Below are positions 1 through 11,560 of a stretch of DNA of 64,000 nt, piece after piece. Each line of letters begins with the position of its first letter. The first letter of the stretch is position 1. The stretch comes from Cinnamomum chago. Its lineage: Eukaryota > Streptophyta > Magnoliopsida > Laurales > Lauraceae. The stretch is from positions 6,322,001-6,386,000 of the forward strand of contig CP142451.1 in the NCBI GenBank assembly GCA_038049695.1, read 5' to 3'. A program made the translations under genes and the position numbers. Below the pieces are notes generated by a model. That model did not search any database and was not told the origin of the DNA. It worked only from the letters and a program-made list of their open reading frames with translations.

Positions 1-1930
1 ATCCCTCATTGACATCTAACTCCCTTGTACTGATTCTACTAGAAAACTCACTCAAATCAAAATTTGACCCGTCATTAAATTTGTCACATGCAAAACATTA
101 TCATTACATTCCCTTTGATTTGTTGATTTAATTCTCAAAGAGTTTCCAGATAAAACCTGAAGTTGGGAAACCCTTGAAATATCATACAGCCAGTGATCTT
201 CCACAATTCCCACTGACTGGGAAATGTCAAACCCCATTGGGGCCCACTTAACGAGTATGACCCAAATTAAAGGTGACAAAGCTTGACCCGACTGACCAAC
301 TCGGCTCGTATTTGATTGTGTAACCCTATCTGCATAAAATACGGATTAGTGATGAGTCAAATTTGCCGACCCACAGAAAAAGGGCTGAATTAATCTGCCA
401 CGTAAATATTTTTCTGATTTGGCCTACTGGATGGGAGTGAAACAATCAAGCTGATTTAAGAGTGAATTGAAATGTGTGATAATTGATACCAGGTGCCAAC
501 ACCACTCAGCGATGAGTGTGTTGGTGGGAAACCAATCTTTCGTGATTTTCTTCGCTTTTTATCTTGTTTGGGCAATTCACTTCTAGAGTGAATTGGAGTG
601 AGTTGGCTCAATTTGAGAGACATGAAAATGATAGTCAAATTAAAAGAGAATAAAATGCATTCATCAAATGGCTGGCAAAATGGATGGTGGACTATGGACC
701 ATTTATAAGATTGCCCATCTTGATCTCCTTTGAGTCATTCCTGCTAAAACCTTGGAGGGCTCAATTCCGAGGTCGGGTCAGGTCCATGGAGGACCCTGAC
801 TCAATTATTGTTTCCTGTACCTAGACCCAGCTCCAATTGACACATGTGGACCCAGACTAACTCAAGGCATGTCTCAAAGCCCAATCATTATATATATGAT
901 ATATAAGAGTAATTTTCAGGAATTGGCAGGTTATCCCTGCTCATTGAAATACTTGGTCTATGAGGCCCACCTGGAAGCATTAGCAATCAAGGTGGGCAGG
1001 GGTTTGAAAGATCTCCTTTTGACAATGGAAACCACTCGATTTGGGAACTACACTTTTCAACAGGGTTGGGTAAAAGCTAGGTCGAGTTGACCATAGGTTT
1101 TGCTTTTGGTTGAGACCCAACTAGTGGCCCCCACCTGTTTTAGAAACCATAGCTTGATAAGTTTCGCTGGCCAATTTGCATGATCAATCCGATGGCCTCT
1201 CACTTGGATTGGCTTTTTGAGTGGCTGAGATTTCTCACAAGGTGAGGCCAGGCTGTTCCATGCAGGGGTGGTGATGAGTCAGGCCAGGTGGAACACTATG
1301 TGGGATTTACTGGGGTTGGCATCTCATAATGCAATTGGTTGGACTCAGTCAGGTTCAGATCAGTCGCGAGTATCGCCACCACCCATCCCTGAAAGTATCA
1401 TATATTTGTACAATTGGGTATACCCAACTTGACCCAATCTGGACGACCACCATTGGCTTGACAAAATCTTGAACAAGTGGGTAAAACAAAGTCATCAATC
1501 TAGCCATTGGCATGTTGAAATTGACTTATAAGATTTTGATAAAAAGTAAATAGCATGGGTGTTAGAGGTATATCAACAACGATTAGAATTCTCAAAAGGT
1601 GGGCACCACTTGAAACTTTTAAGGGTCCAATTTCAAACTATCAACTAGTCTAAAAAGAACAGTGTAAAAATAAGTCTTAAAGTAAATAGCTCCCAATGTT
1701 TCCCAGGTCGTGTTTTATATTATTACTTGATCAAACTAGTCCGAGGTATTCATTGGATAGCCTGTGCCCATCATATTGGCCCTAGGAAAGACACAATACA
1801 TACCTGTGATGTAGGGGCTGCGAGGCCAAAAAGAGAATGGTATGTTAAGGTTAACCTGCCTCAGGTGCAAATCAAATTCATGCATTTAAGGGCTAACTTT
1901 CGAAGATCTAAACTGTTCAAACAATGAGCC
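1..1930. repeat. Dispersed repeat family, copy 1; no gene seen
   Basis: No credible coding region is present; the open frames are short and unlike known proteins. Parts recur elsewhere in the same orientation. About 240-680 resembles 6230-6680 and 36860-37420. About 1140-1720 is closely matched at 45061-45645, and its last third at 37410-37620. About 1760-1910 is matched near 38540-38790. The shared text includes a conserved block around 'gatgagtgtgttgg' and another around 'ccaatttcaaactatcaac'. I see no reverse transcriptase, transposase, TG/CA ends or target duplication, so the class is unknown. Confidence 0.6.
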
Positions 1931-2563
1931 TCCTTGTGTTTGAAAGGCAGGTCCATGACTCACAAAATAAATTACTGTTGGATTAGTGAGGTTTTTTCCA
2001 AAATGTTTGATTAAATATCATAGTTGATAATTCCTATTAAGAAAATCAAAATTTCTAAATCATTGATTACTATTATTTAAAATTGAGATTATTACAGTTT
2101 TCTAATAATATTCAGAGAAAATTCCTAAATTTGAAAAATACCCTATATATTTCACATACGAATGCAATTCTATATTGTTCTTAGTCTTTACAAGTAGACA
2201 GTTTGTGTGTTAAAGGATTGAGGTGAGCAATCCTTGACTTTTTCTTGCAAGCAGGTTTAGAAGGTTGTTGAAACATATTTTGTATAGCCAGAGTACTACT
2301 AGTTTTGACCATGGCCAAATTGATACTTTGATTAATATCATGTTTTGAGGCAAAGAGAGATTTCATTCCATGGTTGGGTTCTGGAAAGGCGAGGCTGCAT
2401 TGTATATAATTTGGTAGTTGTTTTTAACAATTTAGATGCATCATGTTCTCTCAAACACGCAAGTGATTAACTTCAAGGATAAGAGATATCAGTGACAACA
2501 CATCGCATGTCGTCTAAAAAGTGCTCAGTCAATTCCTTTTCATCAAACTATTCAACAAACATA

Positions 2564-2800
2564 ACCCCAAGGGGTTGGCCGAGTGGTCAGGACCACGGTT
2601 CCTCCCTCTTCCGGAGCTAGAGGTCTTGGTATCGATCCCCGGTTCCCCCCTCTTCAGGAGCCGAATGTTGAGTTTACTTGTGCTACCACCTAGGGGCCAC
2701 AGGGGTTTTACCCGGCTTCTCTCTGGGCCCGGAGGGAATAGTCCAGCCTAAAGGGTTGGGAACCCTCCGATAGCACAAAAAAAAAAAAAAAAAAAAAAAA
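2564..2800 (+). mobile_element. tRNA-derived SINE with poly(A) tail and 19-bp target duplication
   Basis: The left end is tRNA-like: a box A-like 'ttggccgagtgg' and a box B-like 'ggtatcgatcccc', the two internal promoter elements used by RNA polymerase III. A body of about 210 bp ends in a run of about 24 A. The 19-bp sequence aaactattcaacaaacata flanks it exactly on both sides (2545-2563 and 2799-2817), as expected for LINE-assisted insertion. A truncated minus-strand copy of the same family lies at 51002-51205. The perfect duplication suggests a fairly recent insertion. The head resembles tRNA-Leu, but this is not a real tRNA gene. Confidence 0.88.
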
Positions 2801-2866
2801 ACTATTCAACAAACATAGAGATAGTCTTCAACCAAAAATGTCATATCAATTATAACTTAAACTTGT

Positions 2867-2915
2867 GGACAAGGTGATTCTATTTAGCATGAATGTTAGG
2901 ATGCCAATCTGAACC
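2867..2915 (-). pseudogene. SCAR/WAVE-like exon fragment, copy A
   Basis: Read on the minus strand, this stretch follows an intron-like 'tttacag' acceptor and encodes SDWHPNIHAK, a stop, then NHLV. It matches the WHPN-x-x-x-x-Q segment of plant SCAR/WAVE proteins, regulators of ARP2/3 actin nucleation. The in-frame stop and abrupt end show it is dead. It forms the left edge of a repeat running to about 3740 that recurs at 8820-9640 and 11515-12340. Confidence 0.6.
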
Positions 2916-3740
2916 TGTAAAGTAACCGCTCTGTATCAAAGAATTGAATTGTGCAATAGAAATAATTTTACAAAATTGTATCATGATAGGTTTCTACAAA
3001 ACCTAAGCTGAATTCCACGAACCATTGGAGCATCGCCAAAAACTAAACCTAAACATCTCCAAGAAACAAATCTTACCAAGGTGAGGTCATATTTGATTTA
3101 GCACCTACCAAAGTTAGCATCCCATCCAAATACATAAATGGCCTTGCTTCTGGTTTTCATCTCCACCCATTGAGTACTGTCGGATTTACTACCATCGAGA
3201 ACCAACCTGCATGCATGTTCACCATCTCAGAACCCAAGCAGAATGGGTGCATCCACTTTCCCGAGTAAGAAAATAAATGAATAATAAAGACAGAATAAGA
3301 GGCTAGCAGTATTCAAATGTCATCTTGTAATGCTCATGTAATTATAGACAAACATAAAATGATGAAGACAAAACGTAATATATTTAACTGTTCAACTTAT
3401 ATGATGTGACTAGTGAGAATAGACATAGCCGCAAAAAAAGGAAAACTAATGATAACTTCTAATAACTATGATATACAAAGTATAGGAGCAAAAAAGATCC
3501 CAGCATATAAGTTCTCAAATGATCTAAAAGATAAAATGTCGAAATGTTGAAGCAAGTGCTTGCAGTTACAGAGTTTAAAGCAGTAAAGAACTGAAACTAG
3601 TAATCATTTTGACCGATTCAATGAAGTTCTAATAAAACCCCTTTATCTCTCAAAAACTAGAAAAAGACCACACATACTTGTCATAATAGATGGCATCCAA
3701 AAAACAGGAGGTTAAACAAGACTACAAGAGCCTTTCCAAT
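2867..3740. repeat. SCAR-fragment segmental repeat, copy A
   Basis: About 870 bp align without large gaps to 8820-9640 (copy B) and 11515-12340 (copy C). Shared landmarks are 'attgtatcatgataggttt', 'ccaaagttagcatcccatcc' and 'ttcaatgaagttctaataaa'. Apart from the SCAR-like exon piece at the left edge, the segment looks like intron or intergenic DNA. It appears to be an old duplication of part of a SCAR gene. 3740-4112 holds nothing recognisable beyond an A-run near 3969. Confidence 0.7.
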
Positions 3741-4128
3741 TTGGTTGAAATATCATATAGAAGGGTAATAAGGCTCCACCAATTATTTCTCCAGACATTT
3801 TAGTTGATTAGGAACTTGGTTTTGCACAACTATTTCACAAATTATATTGACGATAATAATAACAGTAAAAAAAGGAGAACAAAAACCAATCAATGACAAA
3901 GTGGGGGTGCTGTGAACTTACCTTCTGTAAATTGGTCTGTAAGATTTTAATTGAATTAAATAATATTGCAAAAAAAAAAAAAACTGCATATTTTACAATA
4001 AAGTAGTTATATGGAGAATGTATTTCTCAACTTTTGACAAGATGTGGATTTTTGTAGATAATGGTGACCTAAGTAAGGGGAAAAACCCCTTCATTCTATT
4101 ATGTAGTTTCAACTTTCAAGATGTCCCA

Positions 4129-5031
4129 ACACGGAACCTGATTTGCGAATCAAATAAGTCCTTAATGGCCATGATATCTTTCCACCAACTTGAGCATCTG
4201 TAGGATAGTCCAGCAACGTCCCATCCATTTCGTCGGACCCCATATTTGGACAAAATGATATGCCTCCATAAACTATCTGACTGTTCTCCAATTCTCCACC
4301 ACCATTTCCCTAGAAGGGCTTGGTTCATAATCTTTAAAGATCTGAAGCCTAGGCCGACCTCCCTTTTAGGTCTACAAACTTTGCTCCGCAAAACCAAATG
4401 AACTTTTTCTTAGTGCCTTTTCCTTGCCATAGAACATCTCGCTGCAACTTCTCAATTCGATTGGCGATCGACGCCGGGCATTTGAACATGGACATGAAGA
4501 ATGTTGGAAGGTTAGAAAGAGCCGATTGAATCAAGGTAATTCTTCCCCCGAGAGATAAGTATTTTGCCTTCCAAGTAGCCAGCTTTTGTTCTACTCTTTC
4601 CACCACCGAATTCCAAACTTCTTTAGAAGGCCCCCCGAGACAAAGGGGCAACCCAAGGTAGGTGGTCGGAAAAGACCCAACCTTGCATCCCATTATGTTT
4701 GCTAGGAGCTCCATCCGATGTGCCTCTATCTCAATGCCTATAAGAGAACTTTTAGAGAAGTTAACTTTTAGGCCCGAGACCTCTTCAAAACACATGAGAA
4801 CTGCTATGACATTCTTGATTTGCTCTTCCTCTACTTTACAAAAAGTGAGTGTATCATCAGCATATTGCAAGTGAGTGACCGATGGGCCACTAACCGCTGG
4901 ATTAAATCTAGAGATCATATCTGCCTCTCCCGCAGCTGATATCATACGACTTAACGCCTCCCCAACCATAACAAAAAGAAGTGGAGACAGAGGATCACCC
5001 TGGCGGAGGCCTCTCTGCGTAGCAAAATAAC
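4129..5031 (-). pseudogene. LINE reverse transcriptase fragment (inverted 5' half)
   Basis: Read leftwards from about 5031, the frame gives RGLRQGDPLSPLLF, a conserved RT block, then LQYADDTLTF with the YADD catalytic motif, then YLGLPLCLG and LSLGGRITLIQ, typical of plant L1-like LINEs. A frameshift near 4390 moves the continuation (QALLGKWWWR, RFRVGT) to another frame. The endonuclease and N-terminal RT are missing, so it is inactive. Confidence 0.9.
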
Positions 5032-5880
5032 CGTGTTGGGACAGGTGAAGACATATTCTTTTGGCATGATGTTTGGGTGGAGGATACTCCTCTAGCAGCG
5101 CAATTCCCGGCCCTCTACAGGTGCGCTAGGGACAGACAAACAAAGGTTATTGATTATATGGATAGGGATGTGAATAGGGTCCTTTGGGGTCCAATTTTTA
5201 GAAGAGATTTGACTGAGTCGGAAGAAGAGAACCTTATGAATCTCATGGAAAAGATTGGTCGGATTTTCATTCCTGTAGAAGGGGAAGATCACAGAGCGTG
5301 GGCTGCTTCAAAGGACGGTGTGTTTTCAGTATCTTCTTTCTTTGCGGTGCTGTCAGACACTCACAATTCACACAATTGGTTTGAATATCTTTGGAAGACC
5401 AAGGCGCCCCCTAGACTCCTGGCGTTTGGTTGGTTAGCTCTTCAAGGCAGCATCCTCACTATAGACAATCTCCGTCGGCGAGGGGTGATTATAATCAACA
5501 CTTGCCCACTGCCTATCGGCAGAGGAGACTGTGGACCATCTTATGCTAAATTGCAGGTTTGCTCAAGCTAACTGGATTTCTACCCTTGATTGCTTTGGTT
5601 GTAGCTGGGTCCTCCCTCGTTACATCTTGGAGCTTTTTGATGCTTGAAAGTTTGGAGTTCAGTCCAAGAGAGGAAGGCTTCTATGGCGGTCTTCCTTTAT
5701 TGCTAACATCTGGGCAATTTGGAAGGAAAGGAATAGACGCTGCTTCGAAGATTGTTCTTCCCCCTCAGTTGTTGTTGCTACGAAAGCCATACTCCTTGCT
5801 GCCTCCCGGGTATCTGTGTTGCCAGATTTTTGGGGAGTGCCTATTGATGTTATGTTGTTTAAATGGAGAGAAGTAGTATC
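5032..5880 (+). pseudogene. LINE C-terminal zf-RVT domain (3' half, frameshifted)
   Basis: The plus-strand reading begins VGTGEDIFFWHDVWVEDTPL, a hallmark of the segment after RT in plant LINEs. It continues through WKTKAPPRLLAFGWLA to the zinc-binding region (ETVDHLMLNC in the shifted frame). A frameshift lies near 5528. The next frame reads FIANIWAIWKERNRRCFED, also diagnostic, with an in-frame stop at about 5646. It joins colinearly to the inverted upstream half and is not functional. Confidence 0.88.
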
Positions 5881-5934
5881 CTCTTAATTTTGGTTTGTCT
5901 TTTTTGGGGCCTTTGGCCTGCTTGGGAGGCTTTG

Positions 5935-6098
5935 TTTCTCCTCTTTTGTTGTTTTGGATGGTTTATTTCTCTCATTTGTATTTCTCTCATTTGTTTCTCC
6001 TCTTTTGTTGTTTTGGATGGTTTATTTCTCTCATTTGTATTTCTCTCATTTGTTTCTCCTCTTTTGTTGTTTTGGATGGTTTATTTCTCTCATTTGTT
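5935..6098 (+). repeat. 59-bp tandem repeat in the LINE 3' UTR
   Basis: A 59-bp unit starting 'tttctcctcttttgttg' repeats at 5935, 5994 and 6053, the last copy incomplete. It lies between the end of the LINE reading frame and the poly(A) tail. It creates hydrophobic open frames in several phases, which are artefacts of T-rich repeats. The copies are nearly identical. Confidence 0.9.
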
Positions 6099-6229
6099 TT
6101 TTCATTGCTTTTCAGTATATATCTTTTGTACTGCTTTGCTTTGATTAATACAACTTACCATTCAAAAAAAAAAAAAAAAACTTTCAAGATGTCCCACACG
6201 TCTTTAACCCTCACAAGGTAGGCTTCTTC

Positions 6230-6680
6230 CTTCTATGGTTCATTCAATAATGTGGTTTCAAACTATCCCACGAGTCGAGAACCGCCTCATATTTGACCGT
6301 TAAACCCGACCTGTATTTTATTATATATGAGTCAAGGTGGCTAACCCACCGAAAAAAGGGCCAAATTAACCTACCCTGTATTTTTTTTTCTTGGGTTGGC
6401 TTGCTGGATAGGAGTGATGTAATCAACTTGAAAACCTAATGATCGATCTAGGGGATATGTGTGATAATTGATACTAAAGTGCCAACACCACCCCACAGTG
6501 AGTGTGTTGGTGGGTACTGTGGGTACCAAATTTCCAACTTTTCATGATTTTCTCGGCTTTTCATCATGTTTGGATAATTCACCTGCAGAGTGAATTGAAA
6601 TGAAGGCTCGGTTTAAGAAAGGTGAAAATAATGGTCAAATCAAAAGAGAATAAAGGTCAAGATAATGTTTGGATAAACGT
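6230..6680. repeat. Dispersed repeat family, copy 2
   Basis: This resembles 240-680 and 36860-37420, sharing a 'gtgataattgata' block followed by 'gccaacaccac' and 'gtgagtgtgttggtggg'. No protein is encoded. From about 6690 to 7985 I see no gene. That interval includes a block at 7040-7150 matching 2460-2550 (both carry 'caattccttttcatcaaact') and an AT-rich tail. Confidence 0.55.
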
Positions 6681-7989
6681 GTCGAGAACCGCCTCTTACT
6701 AGTATTCGCACCTAGCTGCCTAGGGTTCATGTTCCCTCACCAGAGGACTTTGTCATGTCACCCGAGAGCTCCATCATCATCTCACCTGAGGTCTACTACC
6801 CTCATCCGATGGGGTCCCAACCCACTATAGCTTAGGTACCCAAAAAAAAGAAGGATATCCCACGCGTTCATTAACCCAGACCACATAGGCTCCTTTCTGC
6901 TACGATTCGTTCAATTATGGGTTTAAAGATGCCCCCACGCATATTTGCTCGTACAACGTCGGCTCCTCCCAACTATGGTCTGTTCAGTTATGTGGTTTCT
7001 TACCTTTTCTAGTGAAAAGATTCGATTAATTAATTTTTTTTAGTAACTTCCAGGAGAAGAGATATCAATAAACCCACCTGCAATGTGACAATACATATCA
7101 TGTCGTTTGAAAAGTGCACCATCAATTCCTTTTCATCAAACTGTTCAATCAATCCATTTTCACCAAACTTTTCAACGAAGGCAGAGTAACTTCAACTTAA
7201 TTTTATTTGGTGAAAGTTTAACTCTCGAACTCATTAGTATATTCTCAAGCTCAATAATAAACCTCGACATCTAGAATAAACTCTCAAGCTTGCAACTGAA
7301 ACATGTTTCAGTTATTTTTGTATTCTAAATTGAGAAAATTGTTTTAGACATTATCGGTCTCCAAAGAAAATGAATCAATATGGTTTTGGGAGAATGTTTA
7401 TTCATTGTAATCAATATATTTCATCAGATTGTCGCCATGATTCTTTGTTTAGTTCTAGCCTGTATCCCCTTAATGTTAGACACTTCAACAATGAAATATT
7501 ATTTTACATCAATGGAGTGTGTTTAAAGCTTATGATCAATCCTTCAATACATTATTTAAGTTCCCCAATATAAGAAAACAACTAGAAACAAATAATGGGA
7601 TGTTAATTGAAACAAAAATAAACTTTCATATCCGTCGTATTCAACGACAGTAAGGCAAATTGGCATATAAAATATTCCTACAAATGGATAAGAAGGTGAA
7701 TACAAAAATACAATTCCAAGGGGATTGCCTGCCATCCAAATTTGCACATTGAGGAGCCATTTGATTAAAAAATTAAAACTAAATAATTTTAAGCGCATCA
7801 CACTATACACCATGACAGCTTGTGTGAGATCTTGTGCGAGACGACTTTGAGCATGATTACAAAGGCAAAAGCCATGGTCACAGACACCCCAGCTACAAAA
7901 ATGGACACAGACGTCACAGCTACCCACATGGCCCCAAGACACCTTGTGCAGCTTCAATTTCAATGTCGAACAATTCAAGATAAATGTAG

Positions 7990-9790
7990 CTGCACCTAAG
8001 CATCACATTTGCAGCCATATAAGAAAGGGTACAAAAGGGTTCATGAGGAAATTCAGGTTGCTGTCAAGTTCATTGCACTAGTAGGTGCTTTTACTCATTT
8101 ACACCATTGCATCAATGCATCATTGGATCCCCGTCAATCGTACAAGGTACAAACTACAAGCATGCTCTTATCATAAAATCAACAAACAATTCCTTTAACA
8201 CTTTCAATCCTCAAGATATTTTTGCTAGTTAATGGAATACAATTAAATTTATATGCATTGATGATGGTGGTGATGATAATGTGGTAGAAGAAAATAGCTT
8301 CTATGGTGCCATAATATTGACACAACATGAACTTCTCCACTCCTTTGAATTCATTCCTTTTCCCGTCCATTTAATTAGAATAGAATGCATAAGAAATCTT
8401 TTTTTCTGTCCACTTGATTAGAATAGAATGTACCTTTGTTTTGTGAGCATTGTTTTCTCTTTGCAAATTTCCGGGTTCATTAGTTCTGACTTGAACATGC
8501 TATCTTAAAACAATATGGATCCGGAAATCTTTTCAAACAAGTACCAGCACCATCATTGTCAAACCTGCAAAGTAGAATCAAAAGTTTTTCAGTATCTCTA
8601 GAACTTCCGGGAAGAAAAATAAGAAATTCAATAGTTCTAGCTTGTCGAGTAAGAACAAACGTGGGTGATGACCGCATTCTTCATAGGATTCCATAATAAA
8701 CCTTGGAGCATCATTGTGGTAAATGGTAATAAGAAAATCAATAGTTCTTGCTTGTCAAGCAAGAACAAACGTGGGGAATGAAACATTCTAGATAGGATTC
8801 CATAATAAACAATGGAGCATCATTGTGGACAGGGTGATTCTGTTTGATATGAATGTTAGGATGCCAACCTATAAAGAAACCGTTCTGTATCAAGGAATTG
8901 AATTGTACAATAGATAGAATCTTACAAAATTGTATCATGATAGGTTTCTGCAAAACCTAAGCTGAATTCCACAAGGCATTGGAGAATTGCCAAAAATAAT
9001 ACCTAAACATCTCCAATTACCAAACTTTACAAGGTGAGGTCATATTTGATTGAGCACTTACCAAAGTTAGCATCCCATCCAAATGAATAAATGGCCAAGC
9101 CACTGATTTTCATCCCCGCCCATTAAGTACAACCAGATTTAATGCCATTGAGAACAAACCTGCATGCATGTTCACCATGGGTGCATCCACTCTCCCAAGT
9201 AAGAAAATAAATGAAAAATAAGGACAGAGAATAAGAGGCTAGAAGTATCCAAATGTCATCTTGCAACTGGATAGTCGTGCTCATGAAATTATAGAAAAAC
9301 ATAAAATGACTGAGATAATGCATAAAATATTTAACTGTTCAACTTATACGACCAGACCAGTGAGAATAGACATAAGCCTCTGCAATAAAAAGTAAAGTCA
9401 CGATCACTTCTACTAACTGTGATATACAAAGTACAAGAGCAAAAAAGATGTCAGCATAAAGTTCTCAAATGACCTAAATGATAAAATGTCCAAATGCTAA
9501 ATCAAGTGCTTGCAGTTACAGAATTTAAAGCAGTAAAGAACTGAAACTACTAAATTTGGACCGATTCAATGAAGTTCTAATAAAATTCCATTATCTCTCA
9601 AAAACTAGAAAAGGCCCACACTCAAATAACAATTTTTTCTTTTGAATGGTCACTCATACTGACATTCCTTTCTTAATATAGACTAGACAAAACTAAAAAA
9701 AGCAGTAAACATCCTAACTAAATATGAGAAAACATTTTTTCCCTGGGAGATAAGGGCCTGTTTGGAAGCACAACGCAAGTTAAATTGAAA
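7990..9790. repeat. Direct segmental repeat, copy B
   Basis: This 1.8-kb segment is repeated in the same orientation at about 10525-12500, 735 bp downstream. Both begin with 'gggtacaaaagggttcatga' and end near 'gggcctgtttggaagcacaa'. Both include the same minus-strand SCAR-like exon remnants and an internal 117-bp tandem duplication, so the inner duplication came first. Copy C carries an extra SINE-like piece. The interval 9790-10524 between them has no recognisable gene; a minus-strand open stretch near 10250-10510 is unassigned. Confidence 0.75.
8480..8880 (-). pseudogene. SCAR/WAVE-like exon fragments, copy B
   Basis: On the minus strand, an exon-like piece after a 'tttatag' acceptor (about 8872 downwards) reads GWHPNIHIKQNH, then DAPLFIMESYLEC. 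A 117-bp tandem copy reads NDAPRFIMESYEEC then LFLLDK. Past a 'tttgcag' acceptor at about 8565, a third piece reads FDNDGAGTCLKRFPDP. In the same order, plant SCAR proteins have WHPN..., P-R-F/C-x-M-D-S-YEEC, LFLLDKFD and GAGACLKRY-S/T-DP in their N-terminal homology domain. Duplication of the exon and lack of a donor after LLDK make it a pseudogene. Confidence 0.78.
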
Positions 9791-10794
9791 TGCAGGTGCA
9801 AGACAACAAGAATCTATAAACAAGTATGGAAGTACGAAATCAACCTCAACACATACAAAACCAACAACTTATTGCGAAGGCATACATAAATTTTGTTACA
9901 TGATTGCTTCTTCTATGCAATTTTGGCAGACTGGCTACTTTGATGGTAGCCAACCTCCTTAGTCAGTTTGAGTAACACGAAGAAAACGAATTCATTATCA
10001 ATTAAAAAAAAGACATTAATATACAATCCATCACTGCCTACAAGTTAGCAACAGCACACGACTCTTCACACCACCGGTAACTTCAGTACCAAATATCTTG
10101 GCAACAGGCCAAACAACTCACCCACTAATAACTGCATAAACATAAATATGGACAACCCGCGCCATAACAAATAGAGTAATAGTAAGAAAATAAGAATGCA
10201 GACACCTTTAGAGCAGAGGTTTTGACACTAGAACTTGCGCAAGGCAAGGCACTACCATTTTTAATCATCCAAGAACTTCAGTTAATGAAAGAGGAGCTGT
10301 TCTCTGTATTTGTGCCAAACCAATTTTTACAAAAGCAGGGACCTTGTAAGTAATGAGCTTCATGAATGTTGACATGGGAACAACTTTTGAAAGTGAGGAT
10401 GCCCCGGCATTGCTGATGCTCCTGCACCAACCGCCCCCACCGGTTTGTCAGCTAGCAAAATCTCTAACATCTTCTTTCTCCACCATGTTACTGTTTCTCC
10501 ATCATTTTCAAAACTAGTGAAATATTGCACCTGCATCCAAGCATCACATTTGAAGCCATATCAAAAGGGTACAAAAGGGTTCATGAAGAAATTCAGGTTG
10601 CTGTCAAGTTCATTGCACCAGTAGGTGCTTTTACTCATTTACACCATTGCATCAATGCATCATTGGACCCCCATCAGTTGTACAAGGTACAAATTACAAA
10701 CATGCTCTTATCATAAAATCAATAGACAAGTGCTTTCACACATTCAATCATCGATCTATTTTTTCTAGTTAATGGAATACAATTAAATATAGGA

Positions 10795-10905
10795 GCTATG
10801 TAGAATGAATTGATAGATTGGAATGGGCAAACAAAATTCATGTACCCAACCCCAACGTAGTTGGAAAAAAGCTTTGATGATGGTTATGATGACGAAGATA
10901 TGGTA
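10795..10905 (+). mobile_element. SINE-like repeat with GAT-rich tail, present only in copy C
   Basis: The core 'aattcatgtacccaacccc' followed by 'aacgtagttgg' and a GAT-rich tail matches the minus-strand element at 55437-55600. Copy B lacks this core at the equivalent place (8240-8260) but has the flanks, so the copies differ by an insertion or deletion here. Boundaries are approximate and I cannot name the family. Confidence 0.5.
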
Positions 10906-11153
10906 GAAGAATATAGCTTCTATGGTGCTGTAATATTGACACAAACTGAACTTCTCCACTCCTCTGATTTCATCCCTCTTTCCTAATCATTTGATTAGAA
11001 TATAATGCATGAGATCTTTTTTGTTTTATGTCCATTTGATCAGAATAGAATGTACTTCAGTACCTTGCTTATTGGAGCATTGTTTTCTCTTTGAAAATTT
11101 CTTCAGAATAGAATGTACCTCAGTACCTTGCTTATTGGAGCATTGTTTTCTCT

Positions 11154-11560
11154 TTGAAAATTTCTGGCTTCATTAGTTCTGACCTTGAATGTGCCATCTT
11201 AAAAAAGGATGGATCTGGAAATCATTTCAAACAAGTACCGGCACCATTATTGTCAAACCTGCAACGTAAAATCAAAAGTTTTTCAGCATCTTCATATCTT
11301 CCAGGAAGAAAAATAAGAAATTCAATAGTTCTTGGTTGTCAAGTAAGAACAAACATGGGGGATGGCAGCATTCTTCTTAGGATTCCATAAAAAACCTTGG
11401 AACATCATTGTGGTAATAAGAAATGCAAAAGTTCTTGCTTATCAAGTAAGAACAAATGTGGGGGATGACGGCATTTTTCATGGGATTCCATAACAAAACA
11501 CGGAGCATCATTATGTGGAACAAGGTGATTCTGTTTGATATGAATGTTAGGAAGCCAATC
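11154..11560 (-). pseudogene. SCAR/WAVE-like exon fragments, copy C
   Basis: On the minus strand from about 11560 the reading is GSDWLPNIHIKQNHLV, then APCFVMES and HPPHLFLLDK, homologous to the plant SCAR homology domain. As in copy B, the exon is followed by a tandem duplicate with NDVPRFFMES. The GAG-CLKR piece is near 11200-11260, where the frame is damaged. Order and orientation match copy B, so both descend from one already rearranged ancestor. Confidence 0.72.

Larger units (their letters stand above)
4129..6180 (+). mobile_element. 5'-truncated, 5'-inverted L1-type LINE with poly(A) tail
   Basis: The left part (4129 to about 5031) encodes reverse transcriptase on the minus strand. 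The right part (about 5032-6180) encodes the C-terminal zinc-binding RT region on the plus strand and ends in poly(A). The 17-bp sequence actttcaagatgtccca lies immediately outside both ends (4112-4128 and 6180-6196). A single duplication around two opposed halves means one insertion event with 5' inversion, as in the twin-priming model. The inverted half ends in protein RFRVGT at its outer edge and the plus half restarts at VGTGEDIFFW, so almost nothing was lost at the breakpoint. Confidence 0.9.

Noticed and set aside
2575-2645. tRNA-Leu gene
   Set aside because: The two promoter boxes fit, but there is no complete cloverleaf; it is the head of a SINE with poly(A) and target duplication.
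5863-6221. Hydrophobic open frames resembling a small membrane protein
   Set aside because: Translation of the 59-bp T-rich tandem repeat in the LINE 3' UTR; open in several phases at once.
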